From: Gordonia jinghuaiqii | Lineage (GTDB): Bacteria > Actinomycetota > Actinomycetes > Mycobacteriales > Mycobacteriaceae | Direction: 5' to 3' | Assembly: GCF_014041935.1 (NCBI RefSeq) | Contig: NZ_CP059491.1 | Location: 4,464,001-4,528,000 of the forward strand | DNA length: 64,000 nucleotides | Made by a program: the position numbers and the translations under genes | In this document: piece by piece, positions 1 to 7,918 of the stretch | How the letters are laid out: the number at the start of each line of letters is the position of its first letter | Numbering within the stretch: the first letter of the stretch is position 1 | The notes under the pieces: model-generated | Databases searched by the model: none | What the model saw: the letters and a program-made list of their open reading frames with translations, nothing else | Told to the model about the DNA's origin: nothing

Positions 1-330
1 ATGATCATCAGCGGCGGGGTCAACATCTACCCGGCCGAGATCGAAGGCGTGCTGTCGGCGCACCCGGACGTGGCCGACGCCGCGGTGATCGGCGTCCCGG
101 ACCCGGAGTGGGGTGAGCAGGTGAAAGCTCTCGTGGTGCCGGCCGATCCGTCCCGGGAGACCGACTCACTCGACACCGCGCTCATCGCCTGGTGCCGTGA
201 GCGACTCGCGAGCTACAAATGTCCGCGCAGCGTCGAGTTCCGGGACACCCTCCCGCGCACCGAAACCGGAAAACTCCTCAAACGCACTCTCCGCGACGAG
301 TTCTGGACCGCCAGCGGTCGGCACGTCTGA
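1..330 (+). CDS. Acyl-CoA synthetase (AMP-forming), C-terminal part, cut by window start
   Basis: This is the C-terminal domain of an ANL-superfamily acyl-CoA ligase, which adenylates a carboxylic acid and passes it to CoA. The visible 109 residues begin at the ISGG(V/E)NIYP hinge motif (residues 3-10) and run through the VIGVPDPEWGEQ segment to the PRTETGKLLKRTLR motif near residues 85-98, whose lysine is the usual adenylation-step catalytic lysine. The ATG at base 1 is internal, because family members carry about 400 more residues before this point. The gene is followed after 21 bases by a DUF35 protein and an SCP2-type thiolase, so it probably activates the substrate of the cluster. The substrate cannot be read from this fragment. 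Confidence 0.9.
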   Translation: MIISGGVNIYPAEIEGVLSAHPDVADAAVIGVPDPEWGEQVKALVVPADPSRETDSLDTALIAWCRERLASYKCPRSVEFRDTLPRTETGKLLKRTLRDEFWTASGRHV

Positions 331-351
331 CCCCGAAGGGAACAACAACAC

Positions 352-825
352 ATGAGTGACACCACCTCCGTCACCTCACCGCCGGATCCGACGACCGGAC
401 CGGCAACCGGCAACGCCGTACCCATCGTCGACTACCTGGTACTCGGCGACACCCCCCATCTGATCGCCCACGAGTGCACCTCCTGCGCGGCGAGGTATTT
501 CGACCACCGCAACGCATGCGCGTCGTGCTTCGGCACGGACTTCATCGATGTCGACGTGCCGACCACCGGCACCCTGCGGACGTTCACCATCGTCTCCTTC
601 GCCGCGCCGGGCGTACCGGTGCCCTTCGTGGCCGGCGTCGTGGATTGTGGCGGAACCTTTGTGCGCGGCAACGTGATCAACACCGATCCGACACCGGAGA
701 ACGTCACCCTGGGCATGCCCCTGAGACTCGCGACCCACGTGGTCGGCGTCGACGACAACGGCACCGAGGCAATCGGGTTCGGGTTCGAGCCCACTCACAA
801 CGAGAACACGGGGGAATCGGTCTGA
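352..825 (+). CDS. DUF35 (Zn-ribbon plus OB-fold) acyl-CoA-associated protein
   Basis: The protein has 157 residues and carries a zinc ribbon with two pairs of cysteines (HECTSCAARYF and ACASCFGTDF, about residues 41-63), followed by an OB-fold-like segment. This is the DUF35 architecture. DUF35 proteins work as obligate partners of thiolase-like enzymes and MaoC-like hydratases, for example ChsH2 with the aldolase Ltp2 in steroid side-chain degradation. The stop codon overlaps the start of the next gene by one base (TGATG), so it is translationally coupled to the SCP2-type thiolase. The ATG at 352 follows a GAAGGGA ribosome site. It is likely a subunit of a C-C bond cleaving complex; that role is inferred from pairing. 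Confidence 0.85.
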   Translation: MSDTTSVTSPPDPTTGPATGNAVPIVDYLVLGDTPHLIAHECTSCAARYFDHRNACASCFGTDFIDVDVPTTGTLRTFTIVSFAAPGVPVPFVAGVVDCGGTFVRGNVINTDPTPENVTLGMPLRLATHVVGVDDNGTEAIGFGFEPTHNENTGESV

Positions 826-2030
826 TGTCGGAGAACGTCTGGATTCTGGGAATCCACATGACCAAGTTCGGCAAGCACCTCGACCGCGACGTCGTCGACC
901 TGGGGGCCGAGGCGTCCCTGGCGGCGATCGCCGATGCGGGGGTCACGATGTCGGACATCGACGTGCTGACCGCGGGAAACATCATGGCGCCGCCCGGATT
1001 CGGGCAAGCCCTTCAGAAGCAGATCGGCCAGACCGGGATTCCGGTCTACAACGTCAGCAACGCGTGCGCGACCGGAGCCACCGCGTTGCGGACGGCCGTC
1101 ATGGCGATCAAAGCAGGCGAGGCACGCTACGCACTGGCCGTCGGGGTCGAGAAACTGGCCGGCGCCGGACTCCTCGGCTCACGACCGAAGCCGTCGGCGG
1201 CCAACGAGTGGACGCCGCAGGGCCGCTTCGGCGCCGTGACCGGACTCGACGGACGCGTCGGCACCGAGGCGATGCCCGGGGTCTTCGCCCAGGTGGGTAT
1301 GGAGTACCTGCACACCGCCGACTACTCCGGCGTCCCGCTCGACCTGTTCGCCCGCATCGCCGAGAAGAACCATGAGCACTCGACATTGAATCCGCTTGCC
1401 GCATACACCAAGAGCATGTCGGCCGAGCAGATCAAGAACGACGTGATGATCGCGTACCCCAACACACGATCGATGTGTTCGGCCAACTGTGACGGCGCCG
1501 CCGCCGCCGTGCTGGTCAGCGACGCCGAACTCGCGAAGCTGTCGCTCGGGCAGCGTCGTCGTGCGGTGAAGATCTCCGCGTCGGTGCTGACATCCGACCC
1601 CTGGCAAGAGGCCTGCCAGATCCTCCCCGACGTCAACACCCTCACCCGCCGGGCCGCTGAGCAGGCCTACGAGCTGGCCGGGATCGGTCCCTCGGATCTC
1701 GACCTGGTGGAGCTGCACGACTGTTTCGCCACCGCCGAGCTGGTCCACTACGACAATCTCGGGCTCTGCGAACCCGGCGGCGCGGTGGACTTCTTCGAGA
1801 GCGGTGCGACCTGGCGCGACGGGTCCACCCCCGTCAACGTCTCCGGTGGCCTCGAGTCCAAGGGACATCCGATCTCCGCGACCGGTATCGCGAATGTCTG
1901 GGAGATCTGCCATCACCTGCGCGGTGAGGCCGGCGACCGCCAGATCGACGGCGCACGTGTCGGTTTGGCCCACGTCATCGGCCTCGGATCGGCGTGCGGC
2001 ATCCACGTGCTGGAGCGTTCGGCCGCCTGA
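825..2030 (+). CDS. SCP2/Ltp-type thiolase-fold enzyme
   Basis: This 401-residue protein belongs to the lipid-transfer/SCP2 thiolase branch. It has the NACATG nucleophile loop (Cys81), the HDCF motif in the second half, the GHP motif, and a C-terminal GLGSACG segment in place of the classical CIGGG motif. Members paired with DUF35 proteins, such as Ltp2, are retro-aldolases; others are true thiolases. The ATG at 825 overlaps the DUF35 stop, which fixes this start over the longer open frame that runs back to 474. A role as an aldolase releasing acetyl- or propionyl-CoA from a tertiary alcohol CoA ester is plausible but not proven. Classical thiolase activity is the alternative. Confidence 0.88.
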   Translation: MSENVWILGIHMTKFGKHLDRDVVDLGAEASLAAIADAGVTMSDIDVLTAGNIMAPPGFGQALQKQIGQTGIPVYNVSNACATGATALRTAVMAIKAGEARYALAVGVEKLAGAGLLGSRPKPSAANEWTPQGRFGAVTGLDGRVGTEAMPGVFAQVGMEYLHTADYSGVPLDLFARIAEKNHEHSTLNPLAAYTKSMSAEQIKNDVMIAYPNTRSMCSANCDGAAAAVLVSDAELAKLSLGQRRRAVKISASVLTSDPWQEACQILPDVNTLTRRAAEQAYELAGIGPSDLDLVELHDCFATAELVHYDNLGLCEPGGAVDFFESGATWRDGSTPVNVSGGLESKGHPISATGIANVWEICHHLRGEAGDRQIDGARVGLAHVIGLGSACGIHVLERSAA

Positions 2031-2081
2031 GACCCCGATTCTGGTCGAACGGTCACCGACACCGAGCGACGTGATGTCTAA

Positions 2082-2096
2082 TAGTCAAAAGAGTTA
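2082..2096. promoter_or_regulatory. Candidate GntR operator, site A
   Basis: The sequence TAGTCAAAAGAGTTA lies 31 bases upstream of the SDR start at 2128. It aligns with three other sites (6783, 14985, 15947) on the pattern R-Y-N-A-R-A-W-S-AGTTA. This is the most divergent of the four because it lacks the ACT half-site. Assignment to the GntR protein at 15027 is inferred. Confidence 0.45.
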
Positions 2097-2127
2097 ACCC
2101 GTTCACTCGGAGCGCAAGGAGCCACCG

Positions 2128-2979
2128 ATGTCAGCTCGGCTAGCAGGGAAAGTAGCGTTCGTCACCGGCGTCGCACGCGGACAGGGCCGCAGCCACGCGA
2201 TCCGGCTCGCCGAGGAGGGCGCCGACATCATCGGTGTCGACCTACCCCGTCCGGTGGAGAACATGACGTACCCGCTCGCGACCCAAGAAGATCTCGACGA
2301 GACGGTGAGGCTCGTCGAGAAGACCGGGCGCTCGATCGTGGTGCGCACCGCCGATGTCCGCGATCGGCCGGCCCTCGACGAGGCCGTCGCCGCGGGGGTC
2401 GAGGAGTTCGGACACCTCGACGTCGTCGTCGCCAACGCCGGCGTGTGTCCTCTCGGGCAGACACCGCCGAACACGTTCCTCGACGTCGTCGACGTCAACC
2501 TCGTCGGCGTCCTCAACACGTTCAACGCCGCCTACCCGCATCTGCGCGACGGGGCATCGCTGATCGGCATCGGGTCGGTCGCCGGCCTGACGCCCGGCAG
2601 CGTCGACAATCCGGCCACCGGCCCCGGCGGCGCGGGTTACGGCTTCTCCAAACGCGCCATCGCCCAGCTCGTCCACGACTTCGCCATACTCGTGGCGTCT
2701 CGCGGAATCCGCGTCAACGCGGTGCATCCGACGAACGTGGACACCGACATGTTGCAGAACGACGGAATGTACCGGATGTTCCGGCCCGATCTCGAGTCGC
2801 CGGGCAAAGAGGATGCGGCACTGGCCTTCCCGGTGCTCAACGCCATTCCGGTCCCCTGGGTCGATCCCGTCGACGTCAGCAACGCCATCGTCTACCTGGC
2901 CTCGGACGAGTCGCGGTTCGTCACCGGCTCCCAGCTGAAGGTGGACGCGGGTGCGATCGCAAAGGCGTTGCCGCTCTGA
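2128..2979 (+). CDS. Mycofactocin-coupled-type SDR oxidoreductase
   Basis: This short-chain dehydrogenase has 283 residues. It has the Rossmann motif TGVARGQG (residues 13-20), the NAG motif at 103-105, catalytic Ser150, Tyr171 and Lys175, and an extra loop of roughly 25 residues after the second beta strand (about 41-67). That insertion is the hallmark of the SDR subfamily that holds NAD non-exchangeably and needs mycofactocin to be reoxidised. An alcohol or hydroxyacyl substrate is expected. An AAGGA ribosome site precedes the ATG. It is followed by a TesB thioesterase, probably in one transcript. No mycofactocin synthesis genes are in the window, so they would have to lie elsewhere. Confidence 0.85.
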   Translation: MSARLAGKVAFVTGVARGQGRSHAIRLAEEGADIIGVDLPRPVENMTYPLATQEDLDETVRLVEKTGRSIVVRTADVRDRPALDEAVAAGVEEFGHLDVVVANAGVCPLGQTPPNTFLDVVDVNLVGVLNTFNAAYPHLRDGASLIGIGSVAGLTPGSVDNPATGPGGAGYGFSKRAIAQLVHDFAILVASRGIRVNAVHPTNVDTDMLQNDGMYRMFRPDLESPGKEDAALAFPVLNAIPVPWVDPVDVSNAIVYLASDESRFVTGSQLKVDAGAIAKALPL

Positions 2980-3026
2980 TCCGTCGCCGAGGAATGTGAG
3001 GATGCCGGGCGGGAGAACAGGGAGTG

Positions 3027-3902
3027 ATGACGATGCGGAACAACGGTAGGGCGAGCGACATCGTCGTGGGACCCGCCATCGCCCCCGGAGGTGTCGCGGC
3101 GACTGTCGCCGAGGCCTTGTCCCTCGTCGATGCGGGCGACGACGTGTTCGTCGCCGCTCCGGCAAGCGCCGACGATCCGCGCGGGCTCTACGGCGGCCGT
3201 CTGACCGCGCAGGCCCTGCGGGCAGCCGCGCTGACCATCCCCGACGGGCGTCTCGCCCACTCCTTGCACTGTTACTTCCTCGTCCCCGGTGACGCCACCA
3301 AACCCATCACCTTCACCGTCAGTCGCGAACGCGACGGCGGCCGGTACTCGGTGCGGCGCGTCGTGGCACACCAGGACGGCGTCGACATCCTGCATCTGGC
3401 GGCGTCGTTCCAGCGTGACCAGCCCGGTGCCGACTACCAGGCCGAGGACATGCCGGCCACCGAGCCGCCACACGCGCTCACGCCGGTCCCCCAGGACCCG
3501 CGCATGCTCGACCTCGACGTCCGAGTCCCCCACGATGGCGACCTCTATCACCGCTGGCCCACCCGATTGTGGATCCGGATCACCGAACCCCTCGCCGACG
3601 ACCCGAACCTCCGCATCTGCGGCCTGGTGTTCATCTCCGACATGTGCACCGGACTGTCGAAGGCACCGATGGTCAAGCAGGTGGGCATCCTGCCCAGCAT
3701 CGACCACAGCGTGTGGGTCCACCGCCCCGGCGACCCCAACCGGTGGATGCTGATGGACCTCGCACCGGAATCCACGTCGTCCGGCCGGGGTCTGTACACC
3801 GGCCGGATCTACGACGAGGGACAGGTGTTGCTGGCGAATCTGGCCCAGGAGTCCCTGTTCCGGAAGCGCGTCTCCTCACACAACGGGCACCCGCGGCCCT
3901 GA
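3027..3902 (+). CDS. Acyl-CoA thioesterase II (TesB family)
   Basis: This 291-residue double-hotdog thioesterase hydrolyses acyl-CoA to the free acid and CoA. The family signature GGRLTAQALRAA appears near residue 54 and HSLHCYFLVPGD follows, as in TesB. The C-terminal half ends with a second hotdog carrying SIDHSVWVHRP and YTGRIYDEGQVL. An AGGGAG ribosome site directly precedes ATG 3027; a GTG three bases earlier and an ATG at 3033 are alternative starts. It follows the SDR by 47 bases. In catabolic clusters such enzymes relieve CoA trapping when intermediates accumulate. Confidence 0.9.
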   Translation: MTMRNNGRASDIVVGPAIAPGGVAATVAEALSLVDAGDDVFVAAPASADDPRGLYGGRLTAQALRAAALTIPDGRLAHSLHCYFLVPGDATKPITFTVSRERDGGRYSVRRVVAHQDGVDILHLAASFQRDQPGADYQAEDMPATEPPHALTPVPQDPRMLDLDVRVPHDGDLYHRWPTRLWIRITEPLADDPNLRICGLVFISDMCTGLSKAPMVKQVGILPSIDHSVWVHRPGDPNRWMLMDLAPESTSSGRGLYTGRIYDEGQVLLANLAQESLFRKRVSSHNGHPRP

Positions 3903-3919
3903 CGCCGAGGGCACAGAGT

Positions 3920-3956
3920 GAGGGGAGGCGTATCGGAATCCGATACGCCTCCCCTC
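3920..3956. terminator. Bidirectional hairpin terminator
   Basis: A perfect 17-base inverted repeat (arms 3920-3936 and 3940-3956) with a 3-base loop lies between the convergent ends of the TesB gene and the MaoC-type gene. There is no long T-run, as is usual for actinobacterial terminators. Confidence 0.85.
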
Positions 3957-3971
3957 ATTCTGTGGACGGCC

Positions 3972-5213
3972 TCAGCCCTGCGCGGTGATCCGATCCATCT
4001 CGTGGTGGAGGATGCCCTCACGATCGTCTGCCGGCGGCGCGGGGAGTTCGACCGGCGCCGAGCGGGTGGGTAGCAGTACCACCGCCGTGGCGGGTGAGGT
4101 CACGGCACCGCGCTGGTTCTCACAGTGGAGTTCGACGTGGACCTCGGCCCGTCCGTCCACCTGACGCTTGTCGACGACGTGGCCCTTCAACCAGGTGGTG
4201 TCACCCATGTAGTTGAAGCCGCGGTGTTGCACGGACAGCTTCCACAGCCACCCGTCGTCGCCCATCCAATCGGTCAACAGGTGGGTCAGCCACGTCTCGC
4301 GCATGGCGCCGTAGTCATACGACGTCGGGATGCCGAGCTCGCGGGCGCGTTCGGGTTCCCAGTGCAGCCGCTGGACGGTGTCGGGGATGTTCAGCGCATT
4401 CGGCGGGTACAGCCCCGGCGCCTTCTTACGCACCTTGTAGGCGTGCCCGAATGCGCCGTTCGGCGTCAGCTGCATACCCCAGCCGACGTGCCACACGACG
4501 ACGTCGGTGGTGACCAGCGGACCCTTCACCCTGGTCTGCAACTCCTCACCGACCTCGACGTCCTCCCAGTATCGCGGTTGCGCACCGCGAGTCTCCTCGG
4601 CGTCGTAGGCGGCGTCGATCTCGGCGAGCTGCTCCGGCGTGTACGGCGACGGCTCGTGGACTTCCTTCTTCCGCTCCTTCGACGCCGTGCGCTCGGCATT
4701 GATCCACGTCCCACGGCGGATCACGCACGGTTCGCCGCGGGCGTTGTCGTAGATGAAGGCCCGCGTGACGTGGGCCGACCGTCCGCCGAAGCTGCTGGTC
4801 TTCGGAACCACGCCCACCTGGGATCGCAGACAGTTCAGCCGATCCCCCACGGTGAGCGGACGCCACCACTCGAACTCCATCACCGCCTGATAGGACCCCA
4901 GTCCGGCGAACGGATCGCCCCGGAACAACGCCTTGGTCTCCGCATCCGGCTTCGGCGCGGCATCCTCGCCCATCGTGTAGTGAAAGGCCGGCGGCGCGAT
5001 CAATCCGCCCCAGCGGGTGGACGTTCCGTACTCGGGGTCACAGAACAGCGGATTGTCGTCGCCGTAGGCCTGGGCGAAGTGACGGACACCGTCCGGAGTC
5101 ACCTCGTAGTTGTGCGGGGCGTGCGGAATGCGCTCGGGCACGCCGTTACGCAGGCGACTCCGCTCGATGGCCTCGTCGGTGAGCACGCCAAAGGCTCTGT
5201 CGGCCAGGGTCAT
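3972..5213 (-). CDS. MaoC/FAS1-like dehydratase family protein
   Basis: The 413-residue product looks like a two-hotdog acyl dehydratase. The N-terminal part matches FAS1-type dehydratases, with the HFAQAYGDDNPLFCDPEYG segment (about 47-65) and IAPPAFHYTM (about 72-81). A linker with a charged KERKKE stretch leads to a second hotdog beginning near RYWEDVEVGEEL. Such proteins hydrate enoyl-CoA esters in steroid and other ring-compound pathways. The start codon overlaps the stop of the upstream 87-residue gene by four bases (ATGA). It is the last gene of a three-gene minus-strand unit beginning at 6620. The exact substrate is unknown. Confidence 0.8.
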   Translation of the reverse strand: MTLADRAFGVLTDEAIERSRLRNGVPERIPHAPHNYEVTPDGVRHFAQAYGDDNPLFCDPEYGTSTRWGGLIAPPAFHYTMGEDAAPKPDAETKALFRGDPFAGLGSYQAVMEFEWWRPLTVGDRLNCLRSQVGVVPKTSSFGGRSAHVTRAFIYDNARGEPCVIRRGTWINAERTASKERKKEVHEPSPYTPEQLAEIDAAYDAEETRGAQPRYWEDVEVGEELQTRVKGPLVTTDVVVWHVGWGMQLTPNGAFGHAYKVRKKAPGLYPPNALNIPDTVQRLHWEPERARELGIPTSYDYGAMRETWLTHLLTDWMGDDGWLWKLSVQHRGFNYMGDTTWLKGHVVDKRQVDGRAEVHVELHCENQRGAVTSPATAVVLLPTRSAPVELPAPPADDREGILHHEMDRITAQG

Positions 5214-5473
5214 CGATTGTTCCGTTCGGCGGTGAGGGATCGTCGGATCTCGATGAGGCGATTGAGCCGGCGCTCGCCGACCGCCACCGCGTCCGCGTCG
5301 CCGGCACTCCTCGAGGCCTCGACGCGTTTCCGTTCGGCTGCGATCTCGTCGTCGAGAAGCACTCCCGCACCATCGCGTGTGAGCAGGTCCTGATCCGTCC
5401 AGTCCGCCGCGGCGATCTGGTCGACGGGTTCGGGTGGTATCGGGCCCGCATGGTCGCCCACCGGGTCAGCCAT
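5210..5473 (-). CDS. Small hypothetical protein, 87 aa, helical
   Basis: I do not recognise this protein. It has a proline-rich start (about 1-18) and then a long charged helical region, rich in Arg, Glu and Ala, from about residue 38 to the end. It has no cysteine, membrane segment or signal peptide. It overlaps the amidohydrolase stop by eight bases and the MaoC-type start by four bases, so it is surely translated as part of that operon. Proteins of this shape are often small subunits or stabilisers of the neighbouring enzyme, but that is speculation here. Confidence 0.7.
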   Translation of the reverse strand: MADPVGDHAGPIPPEPVDQIAAADWTDQDLLTRDGAGVLLDDEIAAERKRVEASRSAGDADAVAVGERRLNRLIEIRRSLTAERNNR

Positions 5474-6620
5474 CCGTCCGCGGGAACCGGAACAGCTTGC
5501 GGGCGTTGAGTTCCACCATCTTGTGGACCTCGTCGTCGGGGACGTTCCGCATCGCTTCGGCGACCACCTTACGGCTGTTGGGCCAGTTGGAGTCGCTGTG
5601 CGGGTAGTCGCATTCCCAGGTGATGTTGTCGATTCCGACCGCGTGCCGGTTGTCGATACCGTGCTGGTCCTCGATGAAGCATCCGAAGATGTGTTCGCGG
5701 AACAGATCCGACGGCCGGACGGTCTGGTTGATGTTCTGGTAGTAGCGGTGCTTCTCCCAGGTCAGGTCGATGCGCTCGAGCATGTAGGGCACCCAGCCGA
5801 TGCCGCCCTCACTCAGGGCGAACTTGAGCTTCGGATGGTTGTGGAACACCGGCGAGAAGAGCAGGTCGGCGGTGGCGTACATCGAGTTGCAGCCGAACAG
5901 CGCGATCATCACGGCCATCGGCGCCTCCGGTGCGGTGATCGGCGGCTTGCCCGACGTACCGAAGTGGATCGACAGCACCTGACCGGTCTCCTCGCAGGCC
6001 GAGAAGACCCCGTCCCAGTGATCGGTGTGGAACGACGGCAACCCGAGAGGAACCGGATTCTCGACGAACGCGATGGCACGCGAACCCTTTTCCGCGGTGC
6101 GATGGATCTCGGCGATACACAGGTCGGTGTCCCACAACGGCAGGATGACCATCGGGATGTAGCGGTCGGGCGCAGTCGGGCACCATTCGTCGAGAAGGTA
6201 GTCGTTCCAGGCCTGGACGCAGGCGTGGGCGAGTTCTTTGTCCTCCCCCTCGAGGAACACGGTGCCGGCGAAGCGCGGGAAAGACGGGAAGCACAGAGCC
6301 GCGTGGACTCCGTCGACGTCCATGTCCGCGATCCGGGCCTTCGGGTCGTAGCACCCGGGCAGCATGTCGTCGTAGCGCACCGGTTCGGCGCCGTACTCCT
6401 GGGGCTTCTTGCCGGCCACCGCGTTGAGTCCGATGTAGGGATAGATGCGGTCCTCGTAACGCCAGACCTGGGCGGGCGGACGGCCCGGGCGGAGTTCCTT
6501 CTCGATGATGTTGGGCCCGGCCTCGAGAAACTTGGCCGGGAGCCGATCCGTCCACAACTTCGGATGTTCGATCAGATGGTCATCGGTCGAGATCAGCTGC
6601 ATGTGATCCTGTAACGGCAT
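5466..6620 (-). CDS. Amidohydrolase-2 family protein (ACMSD-like)
   Basis: This 384-residue TIM-barrel hydrolase belongs to the amidohydrolase-2 family (PF04909). It begins with the actinobacterial STDDHLIE motif (about 11-18), where a D-x-H replaces the usual HxH. It also has SIHFGTSG in the middle and WECDYPHSDSNWPNS near residue 340, where the Asp is the expected metal or catalytic ligand. Relatives decarboxylate or hydrolyse cyclic carboxylates and beta-diketones. It heads a minus-strand operon with the 87-residue protein and the MaoC-type enzyme, divergent from the gene at 6820. A ring-opening or decarboxylation step in the cluster pathway is plausible. Confidence 0.85.
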   Translation of the reverse strand: MPLQDHMQLISTDDHLIEHPKLWTDRLPAKFLEAGPNIIEKELRPGRPPAQVWRYEDRIYPYIGLNAVAGKKPQEYGAEPVRYDDMLPGCYDPKARIADMDVDGVHAALCFPSFPRFAGTVFLEGEDKELAHACVQAWNDYLLDEWCPTAPDRYIPMVILPLWDTDLCIAEIHRTAEKGSRAIAFVENPVPLGLPSFHTDHWDGVFSACEETGQVLSIHFGTSGKPPITAPEAPMAVMIALFGCNSMYATADLLFSPVFHNHPKLKFALSEGGIGWVPYMLERIDLTWEKHRYYQNINQTVRPSDLFREHIFGCFIEDQHGIDNRHAVGIDNITWECDYPHSDSNWPNSRKVVAEAMRNVPDDEVHKMVELNARKLFRFPRTDG

Positions 6621-6769
6621 TGCATCTCCTCGCTATCGGCCGCCCGGGCGCCGGGGCGCACCGAGGCGGCTCACAGCACTCGAAACCGTGCTGCGCCACA
6701 GAATTCATCGTGGCACGTGGCCACCACGGGACACAAGGGCAACAGCACAATGAGTTATCTGTTTTACGG

Positions 6770-6787
6770 AGTCTCTCAAACGAGACT
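6770..6787. promoter_or_regulatory. Inverted repeat in divergent promoter
   Basis: AGTCTC and GAGACT face each other across a six-base spacer just upstream of operator site B, in the region shared by the amidohydrolase and the 6820 gene. It could be a second regulator site or part of the same operator complex. Confidence 0.35.
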
Positions 6788-6797
6788 AAATCAGTTA
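6783..6797. promoter_or_regulatory. Candidate GntR operator, site B
   Basis: The sequence AGACTAAATCAGTTA contains ACT-N5-AGT and extends into the palindrome AGTTAACT (6793-6800). It lies immediately upstream of the candidate -10 for the GTG at 6820. It matches sites A, C and D. Confidence 0.55.
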
Positions 6798-6801
6798 ACT
6801 C

Positions 6802-6807
6802 TATGCT
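6802..6807 (+). promoter_or_regulatory. Candidate -10 element for a near-leaderless transcript
   Basis: TATGCT fits the actinobacterial TANNNT -10 pattern. It ends 12 bases before the GTG at 6820, and no ribosome site is visible between them, so transcription should begin only a few bases before the start codon. Confidence 0.45.
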
Positions 6808-6819
6808 AGCGTCCGCTCT

Positions 6820-7917
6820 GTGACTGCCGACCACATCGCCAGCGAGATCACCGCCGACACCCCGTTCACGCCCGACGACGACACCTACCACGTGCCGGGC
6901 ACCGACGACCCGTACTGGGTGGAGACCAACTGGTGGTCGTTCAACGTGCCACAACGCCACATCGGCGGCTGGTTGCACGCCCGCTACGACGTCAACCGAC
7001 GAACCGTCACCTGGCGCGTGTTCGTCTGGGACCCGAGCGGCGCCGACCTCGGTCGCATCGCTTACTACCGCAACGCGACCGACAAGCCGATGCCCGAGGA
7101 CCCCGATCTGCGCGACATCACGTTTCCGCACGGCGGATTCTCGGTGAAGATGATCGAACCGCTGACGCGTTACCACATCAGCTACTCCGATCCGGCAAAC
7201 GACTTCTCGATCTCGTTCGAGCACAGAGCCGTTCACCCGCCCCGGCGGTTCACCCCGGGCGAACCGCCCGCGATGTTCAGCCCCCACCTCGACCAACTGG
7301 GACATCAGGTCGGTGAACTGGTCCTGCGCGGAGAGTCGATCCCGATAGACTCCTACTCCATCCGTGACCGCACCTGGGGACCGCGCGGCGGACACCACAT
7401 GCAGAGCAAGAAACCCGAATATCTGCGCGGCGAGTACAAGGTTCTCCATCCCGGCGGACCGCGGTGGCGCGAGATCGAGCGCGAGCGCGGACGCGGACGC
7501 ATCCAGTACATCTTCGGCCACTCCGGTCCCGAGACCGGGTTCCTCGGGTTCATCCGACCGCAGGACGGCGACGCGCAGGGCTGGTCCCCGATGAATCACG
7601 GCTGGCTGCTGCGCGACGGACAGTTCGAGCGCCTCGACAAGACCATGTCGCGCATGCGGAACTTCCGTGACCCGCAGACGGGGTGGAGCTCCCACATGCA
7701 GGTCGACCTCACCGACCTGACGGGGCGTTCGATGACCGCGGAGGGATTCTCGGTGAGCCACATGTGCGAGGGCGGGCTCGGCAGCAACGCACTGATGCGC
7801 TGGGAGTTCGACGGCGAGATCGGCTGGGGCGAGGACCAGGACGGCTGGAAGCGCTCACACTGGGTCAAGATGATGAACGCCCTGCGCGCCACCGGCACCC
7901 ACGAGAAGGAGTCCTGA
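6820..7917 (+). CDS. DUF7064/DUF7065-like protein, probable lipocalin-type fold
   Basis: The 365-residue product resembles uncharacterised proteins that accompany CoA-dependent catabolic clusters in actinobacteria. I can see two repeated beta-rich halves containing many Trp and Tyr residues. The first includes YWVETNWWSFNVP (about 27-39) and the second includes DRTWGPRGGHH (about 186-196), a pattern reminiscent of AttH/hydroxyneurosporene-synthase-like lipocalin folds. There is no signal peptide or membrane segment. It begins with GTG without a ribosome site, next to a -10-like TATGCT. It is followed one base later by a CaiB transferase, so it is probably enzymatic or ligand binding in the same pathway. 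The function is unknown. Confidence 0.75.
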   Translation: MTADHIASEITADTPFTPDDDTYHVPGTDDPYWVETNWWSFNVPQRHIGGWLHARYDVNRRTVTWRVFVWDPSGADLGRIAYYRNATDKPMPEDPDLRDITFPHGGFSVKMIEPLTRYHISYSDPANDFSISFEHRAVHPPRRFTPGEPPAMFSPHLDQLGHQVGELVLRGESIPIDSYSIRDRTWGPRGGHHMQSKKPEYLRGEYKVLHPGGPRWREIERERGRGRIQYIFGHSGPETGFLGFIRPQDGDAQGWSPMNHGWLLRDGQFERLDKTMSRMRNFRDPQTGWSSHMQVDLTDLTGRSMTAEGFSVSHMCEGGLGSNALMRWEFDGEIGWGEDQDGWKRSHWVKMMNALRATGTHEKES

Positions 7918-7918
7918 C

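Noticed and set aside
474..824. N-terminal extension of the SCP2 thiolase frame
   Set aside because: It is an Arg-rich shadow of the DUF35 gene in another frame; the ATG at 825 overlapping the DUF35 stop is the real start.
4125..5393. 422-codon plus-strand frame
   Set aside because: It is antisense to the MaoC-type gene and has no recognisable domain.
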